Of a DNA stretch of 64,000 nt, positions 46,649 to 54,802 are shown piece after piece. The notes under the pieces are model-generated. The model worked only from the letters and a program-made list of their open reading frames with translations. It was not told the origin of the DNA and did no database searches. Numbering within the stretch: position 1 is the stretch's first letter; each line of letters starts with the position of its first letter. The DNA comes from Halioglobus sp. (GTDB lineage: Bacteria; Pseudomonadota; Gammaproteobacteria; Pseudomonadales; Halieaceae): the NCBI GenBank assembly GCA_002699145.1, contig PABK01000022.1:1-64000 (forward strand). The letters run 5' to 3'. A program made the translations under genes and the position numbers.

Positions 46649-46802
46649 GCGCCATCGCGGTTTGGCCCGGTGTTTTACCGTGTGGCGCCGCACCATCCAC
46701 TCCTGCCAAGGCCTCTACCGACATGCAGCGGCAACCAGATGAAATTATCAGCGCGCAAGGTGTGCGCCGCGACCTGTCGCGGGCGCCCGGGCTGCCCGCT
46801 GC

Positions 46803-47612
46803 ATGACTTCCCACCGCTATACCATGCAGCCGGACTTTCTCGAACACGCCGGGCGGCGCCTGTTCCACCTGCTGTTGCGTCCGGTCGGCGAGGCGCGGGG
46901 CAGTGTGCTGTTCCTGCACGCGTTCGCCGAAGAGATGCACATGAGCCGGCGCAACGTCGCCGCCACGGCGCGGGCGCTGGCGACCGCCGGCTGCAATGTC
47001 ATGCTGCTGGATCTGAGCGGCTGTGGCGACGGGGCGGGTGACTTTGTCGACGCCGACTGGAACACCTGGCGCGAGGACGCGCGCGGCGCCCTCGCCGCTC
47101 TGCGCGCACTGGACGCTGTCCCCGTCGCGCTGTGGGGCATGCGGCTGGGCGCGCTGCTGGCCACCGACACGGCGGTGAACGAGGCGGACATTGCGCGCCT
47201 GCTGCTGTGGCAGCCGGTGCTGAACGGCGAGCAGCAGATCGACCAGTTCCTGCGCCTGAAGTCCGTCGCCGGCGCCATGGGGCCCGGCGCGGGGTTTGAT
47301 CGCAAGCACCTGTGGGGCCAGTTGCGCGACGGTCACGCGCTGGAGGTCGCCGGCTACGAATTGTCCGCGCGCATGGCGCAGGAGATCGCACGTGTGCGAC
47401 TGGCGGACCTGCTGCCCCCCTGTCCGGTGCACTGGCTCGAGGTCAGCGCCGGCGGCGAGCTGGCGCGCCCCGGCGGCAATGTGCGCGGCCGCTGGAGTGA
47501 GCAGGGCGTGCGCGTGAGCACCGGGGTGGTCCCGGGTCCGGCGTTCTGGCGCAACCACGACGCCCCGCTCAACGACGCCTTGTGCGCCGCCACCCTGGAA
47601 GCGCTGCTGTGA
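46803..47612 (+). CDS. Exosortase A-associated hydrolase 2 (alpha/beta fold)
   Basis: The 269-residue protein has LFLHAFAEEMHMSRRN and MLLDLSGCGDGAGD, the usual alpha/beta-hydrolase start, and the elbow WGMRLGALLA. Arg114 stands where a nucleophile Ser is normal, so catalysis by the usual Ser triad is not supported; the site matches this exosortase-associated family. The start is uncertain (ATG 46803 or 46824). The stop overlaps hydrolase 1 by 4 bp (GTGA). Confidence 0.85.
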   Translation: MTSHRYTMQPDFLEHAGRRLFHLLLRPVGEARGSVLFLHAFAEEMHMSRRNVAATARALATAGCNVMLLDLSGCGDGAGDFVDADWNTWREDARGALAALRALDAVPVALWGMRLGALLATDTAVNEADIARLLLWQPVLNGEQQIDQFLRLKSVAGAMGPGAGFDRKHLWGQLRDGHALEVAGYELSARMAQEIARVRLADLLPPCPVHWLEVSAGGELARPGGNVRGRWSEQGVRVSTGVVPGPAFWRNHDAPLNDALCAATLEALL

Positions 47613-48526
47613 GTGCGGCGGGCTGGCGCGAGCAGGGTGTGGTCTTCGACAGCGCGGGCCAGCGCCTGGTCGGGATACTCGCGCTGCCGGATGCGCCCGC
47701 GGACAGCGCCGTACTGATCACGGTGGGCGGCCCCCAGTACCGTGTCGGCAGCCACCGCCAGTTCACCCTGCTGGCGCGCGAGCTGGCGGCGCAGGGGATA
47801 GCCTCGCTGCGCTTCGATTACACGGGCATGGGCGACAGCGAGGGCGAAGCCGGGGGCTTCAGCGCTACGGACACGGACCTCGGCGCCGCCCTGGACACGC
47901 TCGCCGCGGCGCTGCCGGGACTGCGCGAGGTGGTGCTCTGGGGGCTGTGCGACGCGGCCTCGTCGGCCATGATGTTCGCCCACCGGCATCCGCGTATCGG
48001 CGGCCTGGTGCTGCTCAACCCCTGGGTCCACGGCGACGAGTACTCGTCGCGGGTGAAGGTGTCGCAGTACTACGGGCCGCTGCTGGCCGGGCGCGAGAAC
48101 TGGCGCCGGCTGTTTTCCGGCGGCGTCCGGCTGCTGCCGGCCCTGCGCGATTTCGCGCTCAGCGCGGCGCGCGTCGTCGGCGGCTGGTTCGGCCTGTCCG
48201 GCGGCGCCTCGCGACACTCCTTCGTGCGCCAGATGCTGGAGGGCTTCGAGCGTTTCGGCGGCGACACGCTGGTCATCCTCAGTGAAGACGACCTTACCGC
48301 CAGTGAGTACCGCGACCTGCTCGAGAGCGACCGGCGCTGGCGTCGCGCATTGCAGGGCGAGCGCGTGACCACCTGCGAGGTGGCCGGCGCGGATCACACG
48401 TTTTCCAGCAAGGCGTGGAAAGCCGAGGTGGTGGCACTGACGGCGGACTGGGTCAGGCGTCGCCAGGCGCCTTCTCGTAGACCCCCACCAGGCAGTACTC
48501 CGGGTAGCGCCGACCCCAGCGATTGA
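47609..48526 (+). CDS. Exosortase A-associated hydrolase 1 (alpha/beta fold)
   Basis: The 305-residue hydrolase has LITVGGPQYRVGSHRQF, SLRFDYTGMGDSEGE and the elbow WGLCDAASSAM, with Cys114 in the nucleophile place and ADHTF giving the His. A Cys nucleophile is consistent with its family. It starts at GTG 47609, coupled to hydrolase 2. The last 74 bp overlap the convergent methyltransferase gene, and the Pro/Arg-rich tail is read from that overlap. Confidence 0.85.
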   Translation: MSAAGWREQGVVFDSAGQRLVGILALPDAPADSAVLITVGGPQYRVGSHRQFTLLARELAAQGIASLRFDYTGMGDSEGEAGGFSATDTDLGAALDTLAAALPGLREVVLWGLCDAASSAMMFAHRHPRIGGLVLLNPWVHGDEYSSRVKVSQYYGPLLAGRENWRRLFSGGVRLLPALRDFALSAARVVGGWFGLSGGASRHSFVRQMLEGFERFGGDTLVILSEDDLTASEYRDLLESDRRWRRALQGERVTTCEVAGADHTFSSKAWKAEVVALTADWVRRRQAPSRRPPPGSTPGSADPSD

Positions 48527-49247
48527 GCAGGCGGCGCAGCGCCAGCTCGGCCCAGGCCAGGGGGCGAAAGCCGCTGAAGGTGCGGCAGTCGTCCAGGCGC
48601 AGGAACAGGCGCTCCCTGAAACCGTGGCGCGCGAACAGGTCCAGCAGGGTCTGCTGGGTGTTCATGCGGAAGCAGGTGGGGAAGGTGTCCTCCGGCTCGG
48701 TGCCCCAGAGAATGCGTTTGACGGGGTTGTGCAGGCTGAAGGGCACCAGGTTGGTGATCAGCGGCACCGGCGAGTACCTGTACACCGTATAGACCACCAC
48801 GCGGCCGCCGTCCGCGGTCACCCGGGTCAGCGACTGCATCAGTTCCTCCGGCCTGGCCACGTGTTCGGCCACCATGCGCATGGTGACGAGATCGAACTGC
48901 CGGTCGTCGGCGAAGTCCTCCATCGTGCCCAGCACCTTTTCGTGCACGTAGGGGTTGTCGTTCAGCGTCTCGTCCGGGTCCACGCCCACCAGCAGCCGCG
49001 CGCGATCGGCCAGGGTCTGCGACAATCCCTGGTTGGAGGGGAAGATATTGCGCCCGCAGCCCACGTCCAGCCAGCGCGTGTCGGCGCCGACCAGTTTCTC
49101 CAGCAGCGCCTCGTAGACGTCGTCCGGGTTGAAATAGCCGAATTTCCAGCGCAGCGCCGGCGACCAGTTGAGCTGGTCCACGGGGCCGTACTTGCCGGTA
49201 AATACCGTCACCAGTTCCTCGTGGCTGGGGGGGCTCAGGCTGTCCAT
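48453..49247 (-). CDS. SAM-dependent methyltransferase
   Basis: The 264-residue class I methyltransferase has RWLDVGCGRNIFPS (motif I), LVGVDPDE and FDLVTMRMVAEHVARPEELMQSL, and resembles small-molecule or sugar methyltransferases. ATG 49247 has AAGGA upstream and overlaps the stop of the AsnB-like gene by 13 bp, so the two are coupled. It may methylate an EPS sugar. Confidence 0.82.
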   Translation of the reverse strand: MDSLSPPSHEELVTVFTGKYGPVDQLNWSPALRWKFGYFNPDDVYEALLEKLVGADTRWLDVGCGRNIFPSNQGLSQTLADRARLLVGVDPDETLNDNPYVHEKVLGTMEDFADDRQFDLVTMRMVAEHVARPEELMQSLTRVTADGGRVVVYTVYRYSPVPLITNLVPFSLHNPVKRILWGTEPEDTFPTCFRMNTQQTLLDLFARHGFRERLFLRLDDCRTFSGFRPLAWAELALRRLLNRWGRRYPEYCLVGVYEKAPGDA

Positions 49248-51103
49248 GTGGCGTCCTTGTCCTCGTTCGCGGACATCCACAGCTCGAACACGGTGAAAAT
49301 CCACACCAGTTCCCCGTAGTACGCCGCGTGCTCGCTCTGGTGCATCTGGATCGCCTGGTCGATGAACTCAGGCCGGATAAAGCCCCGCGCCTTGAGTTTC
49401 AGCAGGTTGTCGTAGGCCAGTTCCTGCAGTGGGCGGTAGGTGCGCATCCATACGCCGAAGGGCAGGCCGAAGCCCTGCTTGGTCTTGCTGATCGTCGCGT
49501 CCGGCAGCCAGCCGCGCAGGGACTGTTTGTAAAAATGCCGCAGGTCGGAGTCCCTGATTTTCCACCGCGGCGGTACCCGCGTGGAAAACTCGATCAGCCC
49601 GTCGTCGAGCATGGGGTAGGTAACGTCGACGCCGGCCACCGCACACATGTGGCTGACCTTGCGCAGGTCGTTGTCCGCCAGCGTGATCTGCCAGTCGAGG
49701 TAGAGCATGCGGTCGAGGTCGTCCGCGCCGGCGGGGCGGTTGTAGATGTCCCGCAACAGGGCCAGTGGCTCGCCGCGATCGACCTGCGCCAGCAGGTCCG
49801 CGCTGAACATTTCTTCCGCGGCGTGGCGGTGCAGGAAATTGTAGCTCTGCAGACGGTCGGGCAGAGGCGTGTTGGCCTGGTCGATGTAGCTGTTGGCCTT
49901 GGCGACCAGGGGCAGGGAGCGCGGCAGGTGGCGCAGCAACGCTTCGAGCATGCCGCGGCGCAGGAAACCGGGCAGCCGCTGGTAGTGCTCGAATACCTCC
50001 TGCCGCAGGTAGCGCTCATTGCCGGCGAACAGTTCGTCGCCGCCGTCACCGGCGAGCAGTGTGGTGACGCCGTTGTCCGCGGCCATGCGCGCGCAGAAGT
50101 AGGCGGGCAGGGCGGAGGAGTTGCCGAAGGGTTCGTCGTAGCTGGTGGCGATCAGCGGCAGTGCGTCGACCACGTCCTCCGGTGTCACGTAGTACTCGTT
50201 CAGGTGCACGCCGAAGTGTTTCGCCGTGGTCCGCGCGTAGGCCATCTCGTCGTAGCCCTCGGCGGAAAAACCGATGGCATAGGCCTGCGCGCCGGCGTCG
50301 GCGACCTCGGACATGACGCCGACCACCGTGGAACTGTCCAGTCCGCCGCTGAGAAACGCGCCGTAGGCGCCCTCGCGCGGCAGGCTGTTGCGCACGGCGC
50401 ATCGCAGCAGTTCGCGCAGTTCCTCGCCCAGTGAGTCGAAGCTCTTCTCGCCCGCCTGGAAGCGTGGGCACCAGTAATTGACCACGCGACAGCTGCCGCC
50501 GCTGAATTCCAGGTAGTGGGCGGCGGGCAGTTTACGCAGCTTGTCGAACACCGTGCCGGGAGCGGGCACCATGTGGAAGTAGACGTAGTTGTAAACGCCC
50601 TGGGCCTGCAGCGCGGGCGCGCCCTCGGCGCAGCGCATCGCCGCGCCCGCCTCGGGGCCAAAGGCGATGCCCCGGTCGTCGACGCGGTAGTGCAGGGCAT
50701 GTTGCCCGCTGCGGTCGATGGCGGCCAGCAGGCGTTGCTGCGCGGTGTCCACGATGCAGCAGGCGAAGGCGCCGGCCAGGCGCGCGAAAATGCCGCTGTC
50801 CTGCTCGGCGTAGCCGCGCGCCAGCGCCTGCGCGCAGCCTTCCGCTGCGGCCAGTTGCGCCAGTTCCGCGTCGAGGAAGCGCGGGCTGCCGGCCACGGCG
50901 ACGGCGCCGCCGCCGGGCAGGTCGCAGGTCGACCCGGTGCCGGCGATCGCGAAGCCGGGGCCTTGCCGGCTCGCGCACGGCAGGCCGGTGCGCAGCGCCG
51001 ACGCCGTGTCGTCCGGCCCGGACTGTGCGCCATACCAGCCGATGACGCCGTGCCGCCGCAACCCCTGGTGAGCGTTGTTGTCCCTGTCCCCGCCCTGGGC
51101 CAT
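49235..51103 (-). CDS. Asparagine-synthase-like protein with degenerate glutaminase
   Basis: The 622-residue protein has the AsnB layout, with an intact synthetase part (AFLSGGLDSSTVVG, LLAGDGGDELFAGNERY). The N terminus reads RRHGVIGWYG and lacks the Cys2 of normal MCG, so glutamine hydrolysis is unlikely; it may use ammonia or another amine, as lasso cyclases do with no glutaminase. It differs from the intact enzyme at 31587. The start is uncertain: ATG 51103 has no well-spaced ribosome site. It is coupled to the methyltransferase. Confidence 0.8.
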   Translation of the reverse strand: MAQGGDRDNNAHQGLRRHGVIGWYGAQSGPDDTASALRTGLPCASRQGPGFAIAGTGSTCDLPGGGAVAVAGSPRFLDAELAQLAAAEGCAQALARGYAEQDSGIFARLAGAFACCIVDTAQQRLLAAIDRSGQHALHYRVDDRGIAFGPEAGAAMRCAEGAPALQAQGVYNYVYFHMVPAPGTVFDKLRKLPAAHYLEFSGGSCRVVNYWCPRFQAGEKSFDSLGEELRELLRCAVRNSLPREGAYGAFLSGGLDSSTVVGVMSEVADAGAQAYAIGFSAEGYDEMAYARTTAKHFGVHLNEYYVTPEDVVDALPLIATSYDEPFGNSSALPAYFCARMAADNGVTTLLAGDGGDELFAGNERYLRQEVFEHYQRLPGFLRRGMLEALLRHLPRSLPLVAKANSYIDQANTPLPDRLQSYNFLHRHAAEEMFSADLLAQVDRGEPLALLRDIYNRPAGADDLDRMLYLDWQITLADNDLRKVSHMCAVAGVDVTYPMLDDGLIEFSTRVPPRWKIRDSDLRHFYKQSLRGWLPDATISKTKQGFGLPFGVWMRTYRPLQELAYDNLLKLKARGFIRPEFIDQAIQMHQSEHAAYYGELVWIFTVFELWMSANEDKDATWTA

Positions 51104-51275
51104 TCCTCAGGTCCATCAGTTGTTATTCAACCTGGCATGCTATCACCACGACCCTGCAGGCGTAAGTTACCCGGCGCGGAATCTGGCCTTAATCCTGCCC
51201 GAGATGTGAAGTGGTTCTACTCCAGGGGTGCCCTTGCTATGCTGTCCGCGCTTATTCGCAGCGCACCGGGAACAC

Positions 51276-52859
51276 ATGACTGTTGCACACAGACACCTCT
51301 TGCTTGCCCTGACGTGGCTGGTGGCGGGTGCGGCCCCGGGCCTTGTCATGGCGGCTGCGCCGTCGGTCGCGCCCACTGCGCCACAGGTGGCCAGCGTGTG
51401 GGACAAGTACAAGCGCATCCGCCAGGGCGAAAGCAGTGTGGATGCGCAGGAAGAGGAGGAGCCGCCGGCGCCCGCGGCCACTCCCGCGCCCCCGCCTGCG
51501 CCCCCGCCTGCGCCCGCGGCGCCAGCGCCGCGCCCGGCGCCGGCCACTCCCGCGGCCGGGCAGCCGCCGGTAGCGGCGGCGCGGGAGCCCGCTACCAAAC
51601 GCCAGGGACGCGTCAGCGCCAGGCCGGTCAGCGCGCCCGCGCAGCCGGTGGCGGCGGGTAGCTGGTGGGCGTTTTACGCCGGCACCCTCGACATCGACGC
51701 CAGACCGTTCTACGGACCCTACGGGGTGGACTTCCAGTGGGCCTACGCGCGCAGCGAGCCGCTGCCGCCGGACCCGCGCATCGTCGTGTCCCTGCACGAC
51801 GCGGGCGACGGGGAGATGGGGGTGTTCGCGCCGGACGCGGCGGGCGATATCGAACTGCGCACCCAGGATGCCGGCGTCTACCGCCAGGACTGGCGCGAAG
51901 GGTGGAGCCTGGGCGCCGACGGCCAGCCCTATCCCGGTCGGCGTATCGCCGCCACGCTACAGTTTCTTGCGCAGCGCTACGCGCTTGAGCCGGGCGGGCG
52001 GGGCATTGTTGTGCAGGGCGCGGGCATGGGCGGCAGCGGCGCGCTGTTGCAAACCCTGCTGCTGCCGCAACCCTGGCGTGCGCGCATTGCCTACGTGTCG
52101 GCGCAGGCGGGCGGCGCGCTGCCGCGACAGGTCGCGCGCAAGCAGCCGCAGCAGTTTGCCAACCTGCCGCCGGACAGCGGCGCCGGCCGCCAGGTCTGGG
52201 ACAGGCTGGATTTCCAGCAGCAGGCGCCGGTGGACCCGGTGCTGCGCGGTATGCATTACCGGCAGGTCTTCAGCAGCGACGACCCGTCCGCGGAAGGACC
52301 GCGCGGCAATACCCAGCTCGCGTTCGTCAACCTGCTGGAGACGCAGCGTATCGGCGCGGCGTTCGCCTGGGTCAAGGCGGGCCGCGGCACTTACGAACGC
52401 GGCGTGCGCATGCCCGACCTGTCGCGCTTCGAGGTGCCCGAGCAGGATGTCACCCTCGATCGCGCCCACCCGGCCATTACCCGCTCGACGGGCAACTACC
52501 CGCCGAGCGCGCGCCAGCGCGTGGACGGGCGCGCGTTTCCACGCGGGCATTACAACCTCGGCATCACCTGGGACCACGCCGGCATCGTCGACCGCCCCGG
52601 GGAGATCGTCTTCCCGCTGCGCTATACCGCGCGCCGTAACCTGGGCCAGGGCCTGCCCGACCAGCCGCGCCACATCACGGTCAGCGTCACACCGCGGCGC
52701 CCGCGCCACTTCGAATTGCGCGACGGCGAGACCCTGAACTGGAGCTGGGACGGTGGCGCCCTGACTGGCAGCGCCACGGTGCGCGGCGATAGCGTGACCA
52801 TCGACGGTATCCCGCTGGAGTCGGGACAGCCCTATCGCAGGCTGAGAATCTACCGCTGA
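51276..52859 (+). CDS. Secreted protein with Pro-rich linker and hydrolase-like domain, function unknown
   Basis: The 527-residue protein has a signal peptide (to about 25, LVMAAAPS), a Pro/Ala-rich linker (about 65-110), then a 400-residue domain with a GAGMGGSGALL turn that looks like an alpha/beta-hydrolase nucleophile elbow (Ser in G-x-S-x-G form) in GIVVQGAGMGGSGALLQTLLLP. Known esterase families were not recognised. A TGCTATGCT extended -10 box lies at about 51234. The gene diverges from the AsnB-like gene. Its role could be EPS de-esterification; this is a guess. Confidence 0.6.
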   Translation: MTVAHRHLLLALTWLVAGAAPGLVMAAAPSVAPTAPQVASVWDKYKRIRQGESSVDAQEEEEPPAPAATPAPPPAPPPAPAAPAPRPAPATPAAGQPPVAAAREPATKRQGRVSARPVSAPAQPVAAGSWWAFYAGTLDIDARPFYGPYGVDFQWAYARSEPLPPDPRIVVSLHDAGDGEMGVFAPDAAGDIELRTQDAGVYRQDWREGWSLGADGQPYPGRRIAATLQFLAQRYALEPGGRGIVVQGAGMGGSGALLQTLLLPQPWRARIAYVSAQAGGALPRQVARKQPQQFANLPPDSGAGRQVWDRLDFQQQAPVDPVLRGMHYRQVFSSDDPSAEGPRGNTQLAFVNLLETQRIGAAFAWVKAGRGTYERGVRMPDLSRFEVPEQDVTLDRAHPAITRSTGNYPPSARQRVDGRAFPRGHYNLGITWDHAGIVDRPGEIVFPLRYTARRNLGQGLPDQPRHITVSVTPRRPRHFELRDGETLNWSWDGGALTGSATVRGDSVTIDGIPLESGQPYRRLRIYR

Positions 52860-52867
52860 CGCTGCGT

Positions 52868-52917
52868 CGCCGCGCGCCGCGGCCTCGGTGTGCCGCGCCT
52901 GCCCCCGGCGCGCGGCG
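52868..52917. terminator. 12-bp perfect inverted repeat between convergent genes
   Basis: CGCCGCGCGCCG (52868-52879) and its exact reverse complement (52906-52917) flank 26 nt, between the stops of the secreted protein gene (52859) and glrR (52939). It may act as a two-way transcription end, but no T tract is present. Confidence 0.4.
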
Positions 52918-52938
52918 TGGCGAGGGCGCGGCGGGCCC

Positions 52939-54282
52939 CTAGGGCCGCTTCTCCTTGAAACGCTCCGGGTTGATGTTCTGCCGCTTGAGCAGTTTGTAGA
53001 AGTCGGTGCGATTGCGCTGCGCGAGCATGGCCGCCTCGGCGACGGAGCCGTTGGTGAGCCGCAGTACCTTGACCAGGTAGTCGTGTTCGAACTGCTCCCG
53101 CGCCTGGCTGAGCGAGGGCAGGAACTGGTCCTGCACCGTCAGTGCCTCGCGCACCAGCGCCTCGGGAATCACCGGCGTGGTCGACAGGGCGGCGGTGCGC
53201 TGCACGACGTTCTCCAGTTGCCGCACGTTGCCCGGCCACGGGGCGCTGATCATGACCTCCATCGCCGCGGGGGCGAAACTGGTGACCTGGCCCATCTGGT
53301 GGGCGCCGGTGGCGCGCAGGAAATAGTTCGCCAGCAGCGGAATGTCCTCCACCCGCTCCGCCAGGGAGGGCAGGTGGAAGTTCACCACGTTCAGGCGGTA
53401 GAACAGGTCGTCGCGGAACAGCCCCTCGCGCATGTCGTGTTCCAGGTCGCGGTTGGTCGCGGAGATAATGCGCACGTCGACGGGTATGCTTTCGGTGCTG
53501 CCGATGGGGCGTATGCGCCGCTCCTGCAGGGCGCGCAGCAGCTTGACCTGTAGCGGCGGCGGGATATCGCCGATCTCGTCCAGGAACAGGGTGCCGCCGC
53601 TGGCGGCGCGGAACAGGCCGGTGTGTTCGCTGATCGCCCCGGTGAACGCGCCCTTGACGTGGCCGAACAGTTCGGACTCCAGCAACTGCTCCGGCAGGGC
53701 GCCGCAGTTGACCGCGACCATGGGGCCCTGGCGCTTGTCGTCCGCCTCGTGCAGGGCGCGGGCGAGCATCTCCTTGCCGCTGCCGCTGTCGCCGGTGATA
53801 AGCACGCTGACGTCGGACCCGGCGATTTGTTTCACCTGGTTGAGAATGCGCTCCATCATCGGGCTGCGCGTGACGAAATGCTCGCGCCAGCTGTCGAAGA
53901 TCTCGTTCTGGCTGCCGCCGGACTGTTGCAGGGCGGAGCGTATCGTCGACAGCAGCTGGTTCTTCTCCACCGGCTTGGTGAGAAACTCGAAGACACCTTT
54001 CTGCGTCGCGGACACCGCCTCCGGAATGGTGCCCTGGGCCGACATGATGATCACCGGCAGGCCCGGGTAGAAGTGGCGCACCTGCTCGAACAGGTCCATG
54101 CCGCTGGCGCCCTCCATGCGCAGGTCGGTGATGACCAGGTCGGCGGGGTTGTTGCGCAGGCAGACCAGCGCCTCCTCGGCCGAGGGCGCGGTCTCCACCG
54201 CGTAGCCCTCCGCCTCCAGGCGGATGGCCAGGAGTTTCAGCAAACTGGTGTCGTCATCGACCAGTAGTATTCGATCCTGCAA
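52939..54282 (-). CDS. glrR: GlrR/QseF-type sigma-54-dependent response regulator
   Basis: The 447-residue NtrC-family protein has a receiver domain (phosphoacceptor Asp53), an AAA+ sigma-54 domain (GDSGSGKE, VKGAFTGA, TLFLDEIGD) and a Fis-like C terminus (GSVAEAAMLAQRNRTDFYKLL). FEFLTKPVEKNQLLSTI and the DNA-binding end match GlrR. The start is TTG at 54282, with AGAGGA upstream. It is the last of three genes that form the classic glrK-qseG-glrR unit. It gives the locus a second sigma-54 regulator besides PrsR. Confidence 0.9.
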   Translation of the reverse strand: MQDRILLVDDDTSLLKLLAIRLEAEGYAVETAPSAEEALVCLRNNPADLVITDLRMEGASGMDLFEQVRHFYPGLPVIIMSAQGTIPEAVSATQKGVFEFLTKPVEKNQLLSTIRSALQQSGGSQNEIFDSWREHFVTRSPMMERILNQVKQIAGSDVSVLITGDSGSGKEMLARALHEADDKRQGPMVAVNCGALPEQLLESELFGHVKGAFTGAISEHTGLFRAASGGTLFLDEIGDIPPPLQVKLLRALQERRIRPIGSTESIPVDVRIISATNRDLEHDMREGLFRDDLFYRLNVVNFHLPSLAERVEDIPLLANYFLRATGAHQMGQVTSFAPAAMEVMISAPWPGNVRQLENVVQRTAALSTTPVIPEALVREALTVQDQFLPSLSQAREQFEHDYLVKVLRLTNGSVAEAAMLAQRNRTDFYKLLKRQNINPERFKEKRP

Positions 54283-54286
54283 GGGG

Positions 54287-54802
54287 TTATTCCTCTTTGC
54301 GCGTGCTGATGACCGCCTCGAGGTCGGTCAGTGCCTGGATTTTCTCCTCGAGTAGCTGTCGCTCGGCTTCGGTCTCTTCCAGCCTGCCCTGCAGCGCGTC
54401 GTGCTCGCCCGCCAGCTCCTGGTTGCGCATATACCAGTTGATACGCGCCTGGTTGAACTCGAGTTGCATCTGCAGCAGTTGCTGTTGTTGCCGCGACAGC
54501 ACGGCAGTGTCCGCCAGTGTCTTGAAACTGTCTCGCGCCTGTACCCAGGCGCCCAGTGAGCGCAACTGCTGGTTGAGCAGGCCGTAGTAGTAGAGCTGGT
54601 CGGAGTCCTGCGGGCGGTCGATGTCCACCAGCGCCGCCACCAGCTGTTCCTCGTCCAGTTCCCGCACCTGTGCCTGCAACTGCAACCACTGTTCCACCGG
54701 GTCCGAGCGCGGCGCCGGCGGCGGCTGCGGCGCCCGGCTCGGGGCGATCTGGCAGGCCGCGAGCAGCGCCGCCAGTATCAGTGTGCCGAGTGCGCGGGAC
54801 AT
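54287..54802 (-). CDS. QseG-like lipoprotein
   Basis: The 171-residue protein begins with MSRALGTLILAALLAACQ, a lipoprotein signal with a lipobox ending in Cys17, and continues as a coiled-coil helix rich in Gln/Glu (EELV/LQLQAQ..., ARINWYMRNQELAGEHDALQGRLEETEAERQLLEEK). Position between glrK and glrR fits QseG, an outer-membrane lipoprotein that modulates the kinase. ATG 54802 overlaps the end of glrK by 25 bp. Confidence 0.75.
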   Translation of the reverse strand: MSRALGTLILAALLAACQIAPSRAPQPPPAPRSDPVEQWLQLQAQVRELDEEQLVAALVDIDRPQDSDQLYYYGLLNQQLRSLGAWVQARDSFKTLADTAVLSRQQQQLLQMQLEFNQARINWYMRNQELAGEHDALQGRLEETEAERQLLEEKIQALTDLEAVISTRKEE

